Assembly (NCBI RefSeq): GCF_016918035.1
Contig: NZ_JAERWK010000001.1
Location: 159,204 to 223,203 of the forward strand
DNA length: 64,000 nucleotides
Source: Nakamurella leprariae
Lineage (GTDB): Bacteria; Actinomycetota; Actinomycetes; Mycobacteriales; Nakamurellaceae
Direction of reading: 5' to 3'
Part shown: positions 8,191 to 18,245 of the stretch, in pieces
How the letters are laid out: each line of letters begins with the position of its first letter
Position numbering within the stretch: the stretch's first letter is position 1
The notes under the pieces: generated by a model
What the model was told of the DNA's origin: nothing
What the model saw: only the letters and a program-made list of their open reading frames with translations
Databases searched by the model: none
Program-made: the position numbers and the translations under genes

Positions 8191-9867
8191 TCAGCGCCCG
8201 TCCAACAGATCCGGATCCGCCATCGCCTCGACGGCGGCGCGGGCGTGCGCGGCCGACTCCGCCGTCCGGGCGGCCGCGGCCATCGCCGTGCAGGTGGTGA
8301 GGTCGGTGCGGGACAGCGCTGACCGGACGGCCGGCACGGCGGGTGCGGCCATCGACAGACTGGTGGCCCCCGATCCGACCAGCACCAGGGCCAGCAGCGG
8401 GTCCCGCGCGGCCTCGCCGCACACCCCGACCGGGATGCCGGCCGACCGCCCGGCCGCCCCGGTCGCCGCGATCAGGTCGAGCACGGCCGGCTGCCACGGG
8501 TCCAGCAGCTCGGCCAGCGATCCGGCGGCGCGGTCGGTGGCCATGACGAACTGGGTGAGGTCGTTGGTGCCGATGCTCAGGAAGTCGCAGGTCGCGGCGA
8601 TGGCCCCGGCGCGCAGGGCCGCCGCCGGCACCTCGACCATCGCCCCGGCGGTCGGCAGCCCGGCGGCGTGGGCACGATCGGCGAACCACCGGGCCTCGGC
8701 CGCGGTGGCGACCATCGGCGCCATCACCCACGGCTCGGTCCCGGTCCGGTCCGCGGCCCGGCGCAGCGCCCGCAGCTGGTCGTCCAGCAGGTCCGGGAAC
8801 CGGGCCGCGGTGCGCAGTCCGCGCCGGCCCAGCGCGGGGTTGACCTCCGGCTCCCCGGCGGTGAAGGTGAGCGGCTTGTCGGCACCCGCGTCCAGGGTGC
8901 GGACCACCACGGGCCGTTCACCGAACGCGGCCAGCACCGCCGCGTAGGCGTCCGCCTGTTCGGCCTCGGACGGGGCCACCGTGCGGTCCAGGAAGAGCAC
9001 CTCGGTGCGGAACAGGCCGACGCCCTCCACGTCCCGACCCGCGGCGGCCACCGCGTCGGCAACGGTGCCGACGTTGGCCAGCAGACGCACCGGGGTGCCG
9101 TCGCGGGTCGCCCCGGGGCCGGAGGTCGCCGTCCGGCCGGTGGCGCGGGCAGTGCGTCGCCGGGCCACCGCGGCGCGCACCGACGCGTCGGGGAACAGCA
9201 CGGTCGTGCCCGCGGCCGCGTCCACCGCCACCAATGCACCGGTCGGCATGGTGCGGGCGCCGGCCACCCGGACCAGGCAGGGCAGGTCGAGCTCGGCGGC
9301 GAGGATGGCGGTGTGGCTGGTCGGCCCGCCCAGTTCCAGCACGATCGCGACGACCAGCCGCGGATCGAACGCCGCCACCGTGCTGGGGGCGAGGTCGGCG
9401 GCCACCACGACGGTCGGCCCGGTCAGCACGGGCAGACCGGGTTCCGGGACGCCCAGCAGCCGTGCGACGAGTCGGTCGCGGACGTCGCGCAGGTCGGTGA
9501 CTCGGTCGGCCAGCACCGGACCGCCGGCGATCAGCACTGCGCAGAACCGTTCCACCGCCGCGTCCACCGCGTGGGTGACGGGAACGCCCTGCTCGACCCG
9601 GGCCTCGACGTCCGCGAGCAGGCTGGGATCCAGGGCCATGAGTGCCGTCGCCTCGAGCACCGCCGCGGTCGTGGCGTCGGTGCCCGCCGCCCGGTCCCGG
9701 AGCGCCCCGGCGACCGCTCCGGTGGCCGTCCGGACCTGCGCCATCGCCCGGACCGGGTCGCCGGCCGCCTCGTCCACCGGTGGACGGACCGGCGGCGCCA
9801 GCTGCACGACCCGGCCGATGGCCGCGCCGCGACCGACGCCGATCCCGGGCCAGCGTGCCGGGGTCAC
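8191..9867 (-). CDS. ptsI: Phosphoenolpyruvate-protein phosphotransferase (PTS enzyme I)
   Basis: Transfers phosphate from PEP to HPr at the head of the sugar phosphotransferase system. 558 residues, near the usual length. Phospho-accepting His185 lies in LGGPTSHTAILA, and the PEP-binding barrel shows GLFRTEVLFLDR, NPALGRRGLR and active-site Cys483 in GVCGEAARDP. The start is GTG 9867, 4 bp after the HPr stop. Last gene of the EIIA-HPr-EI operon. Confidence 0.95.
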   Translation of the reverse strand: MTPARWPGIGVGRGAAIGRVVQLAPPVRPPVDEAAGDPVRAMAQVRTATGAVAGALRDRAAGTDATTAAVLEATALMALDPSLLADVEARVEQGVPVTHAVDAAVERFCAVLIAGGPVLADRVTDLRDVRDRLVARLLGVPEPGLPVLTGPTVVVAADLAPSTVAAFDPRLVVAIVLELGGPTSHTAILAAELDLPCLVRVAGARTMPTGALVAVDAAAGTTVLFPDASVRAAVARRRTARATGRTATSGPGATRDGTPVRLLANVGTVADAVAAAGRDVEGVGLFRTEVLFLDRTVAPSEAEQADAYAAVLAAFGERPVVVRTLDAGADKPLTFTAGEPEVNPALGRRGLRTAARFPDLLDDQLRALRRAADRTGTEPWVMAPMVATAAEARWFADRAHAAGLPTAGAMVEVPAAALRAGAIAATCDFLSIGTNDLTQFVMATDRAAGSLAELLDPWQPAVLDLIAATGAAGRSAGIPVGVCGEAARDPLLALVLVGSGATSLSMAAPAVPAVRSALSRTDLTTCTAMAAAARTAESAAHARAAVEAMADPDLLDGR

Positions 9868-9871
9868 CGCT

Positions 9872-10138
9872 TCAGGCGTCGTGGTCGGTCTGCAACAGCT
9901 GGACCAGTGCGTCCAGCGCCGTCTCGGCCCCCTCGCCGTGCGCCTCGAGCACCACCTCGTCGCCGTGCCGGGCGCCGAGCCCCATGACCAGCAGGATGCT
10001 GCGGGCGTCGACGGGCACGCCGCCGGCCCGGGCGATGGTCACCGCCAGACCGGTGGCCGTGGCGGCCTGCACGAACAGGGACGCGGGACGGGCGTGCAGG
10101 CCGACTCGCGAGGCGACCGCGGCCGTTCGGGTGGGCAT
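9872..10138 (-). CDS. ptsH: Phosphocarrier protein HPr
   Basis: 88-residue histidine phosphocarrier between enzyme I and EIIA. The phosphorylated histidine is at its canonical position, His15 in VGLHARPAS, and the regulatory-type serine is Ser47 in ARSILLVMGL. Only 4 bp separate its stop from ptsI. The 65-bp gap to the upstream EIIA gene contains a possible RBS (GGAAC..GAGG-like) but no obvious promoter. Confidence 0.95.
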   Translation of the reverse strand: MPTRTAAVASRVGLHARPASLFVQAATATGLAVTIARAGGVPVDARSILLVMGLGARHGDEVVLEAHGEGAETALDALVQLLQTDHDA

Positions 10139-10203
10139 CGGGCGAGCTCCTCGTTCCGGGGGACGACGGTGGACACGGTGCCGGCGGCGGCCGGCGGGTC
10201 GGG

Positions 10204-10668
10204 TCAGCGCGGCGCGAGTTGCTCCCGCAGGAAGTGCGCGACGGTCTCGGGGTCGGTGGCCTCGACGATGGTCCGGCGGAAGCCCGGCCGGACCAGCCGG
10301 CGCGCCAGCGACGCCAGGATGGTCAGGTGTTCGCTGCCGGCCCCGTCCGGCACCCCGATCAGGAAGATCAGCGTGGCCGGTCCGTCCGGGGCGCCGAAGT
10401 CGACGCCGTCCAGTGCGGTGGCCACCCCCAGGCTGGGTGCTGTGACGGCCGCGGACCGGGCGTGCGGTAGACCCACGCCGCCCGGCATGCCGGTGGCCAT
10501 CTGCTGCTCCCGCGCGGCCACGTCGGCCAGGAACCCGTCCAGGTCGGTGACCCGGCCGGCGGCGGCGAACCGGCCGGCCAGCTGCCGGATGGCATCCTGC
10601 CGGTCACTGGCCCGGAGCTGCAGCACGACGAGGTCGGCGGTGATCAGGTCGCTGCTGCTGCCGGTCAT
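10204..10668 (-). CDS. PTS fructose/mannitol-type EIIA component
   Basis: 154-residue stand-alone EIIA domain of the fructose/nitrogen family; it accepts phosphate from HPr, with phospho-His69 in [10 protein letters not shown]. The C-terminal half ([22 protein letters not shown]) matches the family. First gene of a three-gene operon EIIA-HPr-EI transcribed leftward. No EIIB, EIIC or 1-phosphofructokinase gene is adjacent, so the sugar permease must be encoded elsewhere or the system serves regulation. Divergent from rlmN with about 165 bp between. Confidence 0.9.
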   Translation of the reverse strand: MTGSSSDLITADLVVLQLRASDRQDAIRQLAGRFAAAGRVTDLDGFLADVAAREQQMATGMPGGVGLPHARSAAVTAPSLGVATALDGVDFGAPDGPATLIFLIGVPDGAGSEHLTILASLARRLVRPGFRRTIVEATDPETVAHFLREQLAPR

Positions 10669-10832
10669 GGGGCGTGTCCTCCAGGGGTCGGCGTGCGGTC
10701 GGGGGACGCGCGGACGGTGTGCACCGGCACGCTATGTGTGACCGTCGTCTCGCGCCAACCGGGCCCCGGGGCGCCTCCGCGCCGCGGCGGGCCCCGGACC
10801 TGGGCCGATCGGCGTGGAACACTGATCAGGCC

Positions 10833-11942
10833 ATGACGAAGTCCCTGCCGCTCGTGTTCACCGCCCCCCGCCGGGCGCTGCCGCCGACCCACCTCGCCGA
10901 TCTCGATGCCGACGCCCGCCGTGCCGCGGTCGCCGACGCCGGCCAGCCCGCCTTCCGCGCGGACCAGCTCGCCCGCCACTACTTCGGCAACCTCACCCGC
11001 GACGCGGCTGAGATGACCGACCTGCCGGCCAACGGCCGGGACGCGCTGGTGACCGCCCTGCTGCCCGAGCTGCTCACCGAGGTGCGCTCGCTGGCCTGTG
11101 ACGACGACACCACCCGCAAGACGCTGTGGCGGGCGCACGACGGCACCCTCATCGAGTCGGTGCTCATGCAGTACCCGGACCGGGTCACGCTGTGCGTCTC
11201 CTCACAGGCCGGCTGCGGCATGGCCTGCCCGTTCTGCGCCACCGGTCAGAGCGGGCTGCAGCGCAACCTGTCGACGGCGGAGATCGTCGAGCAGGTCCGG
11301 CTGGCCGCCAAGGCGTCCCGCGACGGCGCGCTCGGCGCCCCGGCCCGGCTGTCCAACATCGTGTTCATGGGGATGGGCGAGCCGCTGGCCAACTACTCGC
11401 GGCTGCTGCGGGCGATCCGGTTGATCGCCGCCCCGGCGCCGCACGGTCTGGGCATCTCGGCCCGGTCGATCACCGTCTCGACGGTCGGGCTGGTGCCGGC
11501 CATCCGCAAGCTCACCGAGGAGGGGCTGCAGGTCCGGCTGGCGGTGTCGTTGCACTGCCCGGACGACGAGCTGCGCGACTCCCTGGTACCGGTGAACCAA
11601 CGCTGGAAGATCGCCGAGGTGCTGGACGCGGCCCGCGGGTACGCCGACCGCACCGGTCGGCGCGTGTCCATCGAGTACGCGCTGATCCGGGACGTGAACG
11701 ACCAGGCCTGGCGGGCCGACGAGCTGGGCCGCATCCTGCGCGAGGCGCTCGGCCAGCTGGTGCACGTGAACCTCATCCCGCTGAACCCGACGCCGGGCTC
11801 GCAGTGGGACGCCTCCCCGAAGCCGGTGGAGCAGGAGTTCGTTCGTCGGGTTCGGGCGGCGGGCGTGTCCTGCACGGTCCGCGACACCCGCGGTCAGGAG
11901 ATCGCCGCGGCCTGCGGGCAGCTGGCCGCCGAGGGCGTCTGA
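10833..11942 (+). CDS. rlmN: Dual-specificity 23S rRNA A2503 / tRNA A37 C2-methyltransferase
   Basis: Radical SAM enzyme that methylates carbon 2 of adenine in 23S rRNA position 2503 and some tRNAs. The 369-residue frame contains the [4Fe-4S] motif C128-GMA-C132-PF-C135, the conserved Cys121 in LCVSSQ, and the methyl-carrying Cys361 in [10 protein letters not shown] 10833 was preferred over upstream in-frame codons because family similarity begins immediately after it. In mycobacteria rlmN also lies upstream of the dxr region. Confidence 0.95.
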   Translation: MTKSLPLVFTAPRRALPPTHLADLDADARRAAVADAGQPAFRADQLARHYFGNLTRDAAEMTDLPANGRDALVTALLPELLTEVRSLACDDDTTRKTLWRAHDGTLIESVLMQYPDRVTLCVSSQAGCGMACPFCATGQSGLQRNLSTAEIVEQVRLAAKASRDGALGAPARLSNIVFMGMGEPLANYSRLLRAIRLIAAPAPHGLGISARSITVSTVGLVPAIRKLTEEGLQVRLAVSLHCPDDELRDSLVPVNQRWKIAEVLDAARGYADRTGRRVSIEYALIRDVNDQAWRADELGRILREALGQLVHVNLIPLNPTPGSQWDASPKPVEQEFVRRVRAAGVSCTVRDTRGQEIAAACGQLAAEGV

Positions 11943-11956
11943 CCCAGGACACACGA

Positions 11957-11995
11957 ACGGGCCGGTCCGGCGGTGCTCCCGCCGGACCGGCCCGT
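11957..11995. terminator. Bidirectional hairpin terminator between rlmN and the DUF2631 gene
   Basis: A perfect 17-bp stem (11957-11973 with 11979-11995) encloses a 5-nt loop. It sits between two convergent genes, 14 bp after the rlmN stop and 10 bp before the DUF2631 stop. No T-run follows, which is common for actinobacterial terminators. Confidence 0.85.
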
Positions 11996-12005
11996 CCGCG
12001 TCGGA

Positions 12006-12350
12006 TCAGGGGCGCCGCGACTGCTTGCGCTTGAGCGCTCGGGTGCGGAAGGCGATCCACACCACCATCAGCGCGGCGATGGCCCAGAGCCAGTAGTTCT
12101 CGACGTTCGACACGTGATTGCCGATGAAGAACATCAGGATGAGGACCACGACACCGGAGACGAGCAGGATGTTGCTGCCGCGCGGTGCGAACTCGCGCCA
12201 CGACCCGTGCCAGCCCCAGTCCTGGCTGGGTGCGTCCGGGTTGTAGCGGACGGCGGGGTGCTCGGGGATCTCCAGCGTGCTGCCGGCCACGTGCGTGGCG
12301 GCACCCTCTTCGCCGCCGGTGGGCTGCTCGACTGTGTTGGCCACGGGCAC
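12006..12350 (-). CDS. DUF2631 membrane protein
   Basis: 114-residue protein with two transmembrane segments near the C-terminus (NILLVSGVVVLILMFFIG and YWLWAIAALMVVWIAF) and a basic tail TRALKRKQSRRP. A conserved N-terminal part carries YNPDAPSQDWGWHGSWREF, typical of actinobacterial DUF2631. Start GTG 12350 with AGAGG upstream. Function unknown; its position near dxr is conserved in relatives as I recall. Confidence 0.8.
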   Translation of the reverse strand: MPVANTVEQPTGGEEGAATHVAGSTLEIPEHPAVRYNPDAPSQDWGWHGSWREFAPRGSNILLVSGVVVLILMFFIGNHVSNVENYWLWAIAALMVVWIAFRTRALKRKQSRRP

Positions 12351-12475
12351 CTCTTCTGATTCGCATGCCGTACTCGGACGTCGTCACGCGCGGGCGCGAC
12401 AGACGGCGCCCATGTTCTCACGGACCGGTGACCGGGCCGGGACAGGTCCCACCGGGTGTCCTCAGGCCGGCCCCG

Positions 12476-13357
12476 TCAGCCGGCCTGCGCGGCGCCGGTC
12501 GGTTCGGCCAACGGCACCCGGTCCGCCAGGATCACCGCGGTGAGCCGGCGGGCGCCGTCCACGGTATCGGCCTGCAGGGTGAGCTCGGCGCGTCCGGCGT
12601 CCACCCAACCGGTCACCGTCGCGCCCGGCGCGAGCGCCCGCGGCGCCCTGACCGCCGACCCGTCATCGCATGGCAGCAGGTCCGTCTCGGCGTCGATGAG
12701 CAGGTTGGGGATGACGCCGTCGACCGGGCGGTTGGTGAAGACCCGCCCGTCCAGCGTCGTCCGGCCGGCGTCACCGGGCGCCACGGTGATGGACCAGGAC
12801 CGCTGCGGGGCTCCCGTGCCGTCCGGCACCACCGAGTACGCCGCCACGTTGGGCACTCCGGTGGGATTGATGCCCAGACTGAACCGCAGCTGATCGATGG
12901 GCCGCTCGGATCCCCACCGGGCCGGCCGGTCCAGGGCCAGGTCGACCGGCAGCGAGTACGTCGAGGTGCCGCCGGTGTCGGCGCAGGCGCCGAGGACGGT
13001 GACCGTGACATCGGCGCGGCCCCGGTACTGCGCCGGCAACTCGACGTCGGATCCGGGCAACGTGACGGCCGGCTCGGTCGTCGGGCCGGCGCCCGTCGGG
13101 TCGGGCGGGCCGCCGGCGTCGGTGCTGGATCCGCCGGTGGTGCTCGGCGGGGGCGTCGTGCCCGGGTCGGGCGCGATCGGACCCGACGGCTCCGGCGACG
13201 GCGCCGCCGCACCGGACGTGGTGCTGGTCACCGGGTCTGCGGCCCCGCCGGTCCCGGTGACGTGGACCAGGGCGACGGCCACGCCGACCGAGGCCACCAG
13301 TGCGACGACGATCCCGATCCACACCCATCGGGGGCTCACGCTGCCGAGGGTCGCCAC
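12476..13357 (-). CDS. Membrane-anchored exported protein of unknown function
   Basis: About 293 residues from GTG 13357 (GTG 13339 is an alternative). One N-terminal membrane anchor ([20 protein letters not shown]) is followed by a Pro/Ser/Thr/Gly-rich linker of about 80 residues and an extracytoplasmic domain with three cysteines near GACADTGG and LPCDDGS, which might form disulfides. The domain looks beta-rich but I do not recognise a family. It is divergent from dxr with 89 bp between starts. Confidence 0.65.
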   Translation of the reverse strand: MATLGSVSPRWVWIGIVVALVASVGVAVALVHVTGTGGAADPVTSTTSGAAAPSPEPSGPIAPDPGTTPPPSTTGGSSTDAGGPPDPTGAGPTTEPAVTLPGSDVELPAQYRGRADVTVTVLGACADTGGTSTYSLPVDLALDRPARWGSERPIDQLRFSLGINPTGVPNVAAYSVVPDGTGAPQRSWSITVAPGDAGRTTLDGRVFTNRPVDGVIPNLLIDAETDLLPCDDGSAVRAPRALAPGATVTGWVDAGRAELTLQADTVDGARRLTAVILADRVPLAEPTGAAQAG

Positions 13358-13446
13358 GTGGCCAGTATCGTCCGCCGGCCCGGCGCCCGGCACCGTCGTC
13401 CCGTCGCACGACGACCGCGGCCGGCCGGTGCGGCAGACTCCTGGAC

Positions 13447-14631
13447 GTGTCCACCGAGCCGCCCGCCACCCCTGCCGACCGTGCTCCCGGGACCCGCCGC
13501 CGGGTCGTGCTGCTGGGCAGCACCGGATCGATCGGCACCCAGGCCCTGGCGGTGATCGCCCGCCATCCCGACCGGTTCCAGGTCGTCGGACTGGCCGCGG
13601 GCGGCGGCCGACCGGACCTGCTGCAGGCACAGGCGGCCGAGCACCCGGACGCCGTGATCGCTGTCTCCGGCGGCGAACCGGTCGACCTGCCCGGCCGCAC
13701 CGTGCTGCGCGGGCCGGGCGCGGCCGCCGAGCTGGTGAGCATCGTCGAGGCCGACGTGGTGCTCAACGGCATCACCGGCTCGGTGGGTCTGGCGCCCACC
13801 ATCGCCGCGCTGCGCGCCGGCCGGACCCTGGCCCTGGCCAACAAGGAGTCGCTGGTCGCGGGTGGGTCGCTGGTGACCGGGCTGGCCGCGCCCGGGCAGA
13901 TCGTGCCGGTCGACTCCGAGCACAGCGCGCTGGCTCAGTGCCTGCGTGGTGGGCGGAGGTCCGAGGTCGCGGCGTTGGTGCTGACCGCCTCCGGGGGACC
14001 GTTCCGCGGGCACACCCGGCAGCAGTTGGCCGACGTCACGGTGGCCGAGGCGTTGGCCCATCCCACCTGGGCGATGGGTCCGGTCGTGACGATCAACTCG
14101 GCCACCCTGGTCAACAAGGGCCTGGAGCTCATCGAGGCGCACCTGCTGTTCGGAGTGCCGTACGAGCGGATCCAGGTGGTGGTGCACCCGCAGTCGGTGA
14201 TCCACTCGATGGTCACCTTCCACGACGGGTCGACGCTGGCCCAGGCCAGCCCACCGGACATGGCCCTGCCCATCGCCCTCGGTCTGAGCTGGCCGGAGCG
14301 GCTCGACCGGGTCGCGCCCGCCTGCGACTTCGGCACCGCCGCGGCCTGGACCTTCGAGCCGGTCGACCACGAGGCGTTCCCGGCGTTGCAGCTGGCCCGG
14401 GCGGCCGGCACGGCCGGCGGCACCGTCCCGGCCGCCTGGAACGCGGCCAACGAGGAGGCGGTGACCGCGTTCACCTGCGGTTCACTGCCGTTCACCGGCA
14501 TTCCGCAGGTGCTGGCAGGCATCCTGGACGAGGCCGACCGATGGACCGGCAACCCGCGCGACCTCGACGACGTCCTGGAGACCGAGCGATGGGCGCGGGC
14601 GCGGGCCCGCGAGCTGGTCGCCCGCCGCTGA
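13447..14631 (+). CDS. dxr: 1-deoxy-D-xylulose-5-phosphate reductoisomerase
   Basis: Second enzyme of the MEP isoprenoid pathway: NADPH-dependent conversion of DXP to MEP. 394 residues from GTG 13447. The nucleotide-binding motif is [13 protein letters not shown]; other family motifs are [46 protein letters not shown] and [10 protein letters not shown], covering metal and substrate binding. Followed by the site-2 protease and ispG, the conserved actinobacterial order. Confidence 0.96.
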   Translation: MSTEPPATPADRAPGTRRRVVLLGSTGSIGTQALAVIARHPDRFQVVGLAAGGGRPDLLQAQAAEHPDAVIAVSGGEPVDLPGRTVLRGPGAAAELVSIVEADVVLNGITGSVGLAPTIAALRAGRTLALANKESLVAGGSLVTGLAAPGQIVPVDSEHSALAQCLRGGRRSEVAALVLTASGGPFRGHTRQQLADVTVAEALAHPTWAMGPVVTINSATLVNKGLELIEAHLLFGVPYERIQVVVHPQSVIHSMVTFHDGSTLAQASPPDMALPIALGLSWPERLDRVAPACDFGTAAAWTFEPVDHEAFPALQLARAAGTAGGTVPAAWNAANEEAVTAFTCGSLPFTGIPQVLAGILDEADRWTGNPRDLDDVLETERWARARARELVARR

Positions 14632-14713
14632 CCGGCCGTTTCCGGCCGACCGGCACGACGCACTTCCACGACACAGGCCGGCAGCGGCCCGGCAGGCAGG
14701 ACGATCGACGAGC

Positions 14714-16042
14714 ATGACCTGGATCTGGTACGCGGTGGGCGCGGTGCTCTTCGCCATCGCCCTGCTGCTGTCGGTCGCGCTGCACGAGCTCGGCCACCTG
14801 ACGTTCGCCAAGCTCTTCGGCGTCCGGGTCACCCAGTACATGGTCGGCTTCGGCCGGACCATCTGGTCCCGCCGCCGCGGCGAGACCGAGTACGGGCTCA
14901 AGCTGCTCCCGGCCGGTGGATACATCCGGATGGTCGGCATGGTGCCGCCGGACAAGCACGGCCGGCAGCGCATCACCAGCACGGCGATGGGCCCGGTCGG
15001 CTTCTTCCGACAGATCGTCGAGGACACCCGCAAGAACGACCGCGAGCAGGTGCTGCCCACCGACGACGGCCGGCAGTTCTACCAGCTGCACCCGGCGAAG
15101 CGGATCGTCATCATGTTCGCCGGGCCGTTCATGAACCTGCTCATCGCGTTCGGAGTGTTCCTGATCGTGCTGATGGGCATCGGCGTCTCGGCGCCGACGA
15201 CCACCGTCGGCTCGGTGAGCGAGTGCGTGGTGTCGGCCACCGATCCGGCGTCCGCGTCGGGCAGCGACCCGTGTGCCGGCCGGCCGGCGTCTCCGGCCGC
15301 CGCCGCCGGGCTGCAGCCCGGTGACGTACTCGTCGCCTACGACGGCGTGTCGGTGCAGGACTGGGACCAGGTCCGCGAGCTGATCCGGGTGACCAGCGAC
15401 CGCACGGTGCCCCTGGAGATCGTCCGGGACGGCCGGCCGCTGTCCCTGGCGGTCACCCCGGTGCCCAACCAGGTCGCGACGACCGATGACGACGGCACGG
15501 TCGTCGGCACCGAGACGGTCGGCTTCCTCGGACTCAGCCCGGTCTTCGACTACGAGCCGCAGAGTTTCGGGGCGGCGCTGGGCGCGACCGGCGACTACAT
15601 CGGCCGTGCGGCCGAGGCGGTGGTCAACCTCCCGGCTCGCATCCCGCCGCTGTGGGCGTCGATCTTCTCGGGCGAGGAGCGCGGGCAGGACAGCCCGATC
15701 GGCATCGTCGGCGCCGGGCGCATCGGCGGTGAGATCCTGGCCGAGGGACTTCCGGTCAAGGACACGGCATTGCTGTTCCTGCAGCTGGTCGCCGGGTTCA
15801 ACATGAGCCTGTTCCTGCTCAACCTGCTGCCGCTGCTGCCCCTGGACGGCGGTCACATCCTGGGTGCGGTCATCGAGTGGATCCGCCGCGGCTGGGCCAG
15901 GGTGCGCCGCAAGGCCGACCCCGGTCCGTTCGACGTGGCCAAACTCATGCCGGTGGCGTACGTGGTGGCATTGTTGTTCATCGGGCTCTTCGCGTTGACG
16001 TTCGTGGCCGACGTCGTCAATCCGGTGCGGTTGTTCGGCTGA
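14714..16042 (+). CDS. Site-2 (RseP/Rip1-type) intramembrane zinc metalloprotease
   Basis: 442-residue intramembrane protease that cleaves anti-sigma factors and other membrane substrates. The zinc site His24-Glu-x2-His28 lies in the first transmembrane helix ([12 protein letters not shown]) and the third ligand Asp378 in [12 protein letters not shown] domain spans about residues 195-265 ([19 protein letters not shown]). Four hydrophobic segments are evident. Ortholog position matches M. tuberculosis rip1, between dxr and ispG. ATG 14714; 82 bp after dxr. Confidence 0.94.
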   Translation: MTWIWYAVGAVLFAIALLLSVALHELGHLTFAKLFGVRVTQYMVGFGRTIWSRRRGETEYGLKLLPAGGYIRMVGMVPPDKHGRQRITSTAMGPVGFFRQIVEDTRKNDREQVLPTDDGRQFYQLHPAKRIVIMFAGPFMNLLIAFGVFLIVLMGIGVSAPTTTVGSVSECVVSATDPASASGSDPCAGRPASPAAAAGLQPGDVLVAYDGVSVQDWDQVRELIRVTSDRTVPLEIVRDGRPLSLAVTPVPNQVATTDDDGTVVGTETVGFLGLSPVFDYEPQSFGAALGATGDYIGRAAEAVVNLPARIPPLWASIFSGEERGQDSPIGIVGAGRIGGEILAEGLPVKDTALLFLQLVAGFNMSLFLLNLLPLLPLDGGHILGAVIEWIRRGWARVRRKADPGPFDVAKLMPVAYVVALLFIGLFALTFVADVVNPVRLFG

Positions 16043-16106
16043 CCGGCTCCACCTCCAGACACCTTGCCCGTGCGATCTCCCGCTGACGAAGGATCGAGAC
16101 CTGCTC

Positions 16107-17321
16107 ATGGCACCGACCACCATCTCCATGTCCGGTCCGGGAGCTCCGGGCCGCCCGTCGGTCGGGCTGGGGATGCCGACCACCCCGGCCCAGCGCGAGG
16201 TGCCGGTGCTGGCCCGGCGCCGCAAGACCCGGCAGCTCGATGTCGGCGGGGTCGGCGTCGGCAGTGACTCGCCGGTGTCCGTGCAGTCGATGACGACGAC
16301 CAAGACCGCGGACATCAACGCGACGCTGCAACAGATCGCCGAGCTGACCGCCTCCGGGTGTCAGATCGTGCGCGTCGCCGTCCCGGACACCGACGACGCG
16401 GAGGCGCTGCCGATCATCGCCAGGAAGGCGCAGATCCCGGTGATCGCCGACATCCACTTCCAGCCGCGGTACGTGTTCGCGGCCATCGACGCGGGCTGTG
16501 CCGCCGTCCGGGTCAACCCGGGCAACATCCGCAAGTTCGACGACAAGGTCGGCGAGATCGCCAAGGCGGCCAAGGACGCCGGCATCCCCATCCGGATCGG
16601 CGTCAACGCCGGCAGCCTGGACAAGCGGCTGCTGGAGAAGTACGGCAAGGCCACCCCCGAGGCCCTCGTCGAGTCGGCCCTGTGGGAGTGCTCGTTGTTC
16701 GAGGAGCACGACTACCGGGACATCAAGATCTCGGTGAAGCACAACGACCCGGTGGTCATGGTGCGGGCGTACGAGCTGCTGGCCCAGCAGTGCGACTACC
16801 CCCTGCACCTGGGCGTGACCGAGGCCGGCCCGTCGTTCCAGGGCACCATCAAGTCGGCCGTCGCGTTCGGCGCGCTGCTGAGCCAGGGCATCGGCGACAC
16901 GATCCGGGTGTCGCTGTCCGCGCCGCCGGCCGAGGAGGTCAAGGTCGGCCTGCAGATCCTGGAGTCCCTGAACCTGCGGGAACGCGGCCTGGAGATCGTG
17001 TCGTGCCCGTCCTGCGGTCGCGCCCAGGTCGACGTGTACCGCCTGGCCAACGAGGTGACCGCCGGGCTCGAAGGGCTCGACGTGCCGCTGCGGGTGGCCG
17101 TGATGGGGTGCGTGGTGAACGGCCCGGGAGAGGCCCGCGAGGCCGACCTCGGGGTGGCGTCCGGCAACGGCAAGGGGCAGATCTTCGTCAAGGGCGAGGT
17201 CATCCGCACCGTGCCCGAGTCGCAGATCGTCGAGACCCTCATCGACGAGGCGATGCGGCTGGCCGAGGACATGCGCGCCGCGGGCACGCCCTCCGGCGAA
17301 CCGTCCGTGCAGCTGGTCTGA
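16107..17321 (+). CDS. ispG: 4-hydroxy-3-methylbut-2-en-1-yl diphosphate synthase
   Basis: MEP-pathway iron-sulfur enzyme converting MEcPP to HMBPP. 404 residues, as in other actinobacteria. TIM-barrel motifs include [15 protein letters not shown] and [11 protein letters not shown]; the [4Fe-4S] cluster cysteines are in [11 protein letters not shown] and the glutamate/Cys segment [17 protein letters not shown]. About 45 N-terminal residues precede the conserved core. Same strand as dxr and rip1 with short gaps, so probably one operon including the GNAT gene. Confidence 0.96.
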   Translation: MAPTTISMSGPGAPGRPSVGLGMPTTPAQREVPVLARRRKTRQLDVGGVGVGSDSPVSVQSMTTTKTADINATLQQIAELTASGCQIVRVAVPDTDDAEALPIIARKAQIPVIADIHFQPRYVFAAIDAGCAAVRVNPGNIRKFDDKVGEIAKAAKDAGIPIRIGVNAGSLDKRLLEKYGKATPEALVESALWECSLFEEHDYRDIKISVKHNDPVVMVRAYELLAQQCDYPLHLGVTEAGPSFQGTIKSAVAFGALLSQGIGDTIRVSLSAPPAEEVKVGLQILESLNLRERGLEIVSCPSCGRAQVDVYRLANEVTAGLEGLDVPLRVAVMGCVVNGPGEAREADLGVASGNGKGQIFVKGEVIRTVPESQIVETLIDEAMRLAEDMRAAGTPSGEPSVQLV

Positions 17322-17340
17322 ACTCCGGGGCGAGGCAACG

Positions 17341-18177
17341 GTGCTGACCACCGGGGTTCCACGGGTGCTGGGTCCGCAGCACGCCGAGCAGGTCGCACGG
17401 GTGCTGCGGGCCGACCCGGTGTCGGCGTGCCTGGTGGCCGCGCGGTACGAGATCGCCGGCATGGACCCGGTCGCCCTCGGCGGTCAGTTCTGGGGCATCG
17501 CCGGCGGCCGGGACGGGCTCTGCTACGCCGGCAGCACCATGGTGCCGCTCGCCGGCGACGCCGCCGCGCTCCGGGCGTTCGCCACCATGGCCGGCCGTCG
17601 CGGCCGGCGCTGCGCGACCATCCTGGGCCCGGCCGCCCTGGTGCTGCCGATCTGGGAACGGCTCGAGTCCCGCTGGGGCCCGGCCCGCGAGGTGCGCGCC
17701 GACCAGCCGTTGCTGGTGTGCCCGGACCCGCCGCTGGTCGACCCCGATCCGCTCGTCGAGGTGGTCGACCTCGACCGGCTGGATCCATACTTCCCGGCCG
17801 CGGTGGCCATGTTCACCGAGGAGGTCGGCGTGGACCCGCGGGCCGGCGACGGTGGCCATGCCTACCGCGAGCGGGTGGCCGAACTGATCCGGCAGCGTCG
17901 TGCCTTCGCCCGGTTCCACGAGGGCAAGGTGGTGTACAAGGCCGAGATCGGCGCGCTGTCCCGGTCGGTCGCCCTCATCCAGGGCGTCTGGGTCGACCCG
18001 CAGTGGCGCGGCAAGGGTCTGGCCGCGGCGGGCACCGCCGCGGTCGTCCGGGCCGTGCAGCGCGACTTCGGCCGGTTGGCCTCGCTGTACGTCAACGACC
18101 ACAACGCGCCCGCCCGGGCGGCGTACCGGCGGGCCGGGTTCCACCAGGTCGGCACATTCGCCTCCGTGCTCTTCTAG
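17341..18177 (+). CDS. GNAT N-acetyltransferase with DUF4081 N-terminal domain
   Basis: 278 residues: an N-terminal DUF4081-like half and a C-terminal GNAT fold whose acetyl-CoA loop is GVWVDPQWRGKGLAAAG, followed by LYVNDHNAPARAAYRRAGF. The start is GTG 17341, 19 bp after ispG. This gene follows ispG in mycobacteria (Rv2867c, from memory), so it belongs to the core operon. Substrate unknown. Confidence 0.88.
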   Translation: MLTTGVPRVLGPQHAEQVARVLRADPVSACLVAARYEIAGMDPVALGGQFWGIAGGRDGLCYAGSTMVPLAGDAAALRAFATMAGRRGRRCATILGPAALVLPIWERLESRWGPAREVRADQPLLVCPDPPLVDPDPLVEVVDLDRLDPYFPAAVAMFTEEVGVDPRAGDGGHAYRERVAELIRQRRAFARFHEGKVVYKAEIGALSRSVALIQGVWVDPQWRGKGLAAAGTAAVVRAVQRDFGRLASLYVNDHNAPARAAYRRAGFHQVGTFASVLF

Positions 18178-18245
18178 ACGGTCCTGCTCCGCAGGTCCCC
18201 GGCACCGGTGGCCGACCCGCCACCGGGGGAGCACACTCCCAGGTC

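Noticed and set aside
14492..16318. 608-codon minus-strand frame opposite rip1
   Set aside because: His/Arg/Gln/Gly-rich translation typical of a shadow frame; rip1 has all expected motifs on the plus strand.
18205..18226. Possible riboswitch before the BASS transporter
   Set aside because: Only one 8-bp hairpin in a 68-bp gap; no known aptamer core such as the SAM-IV pattern seen later.
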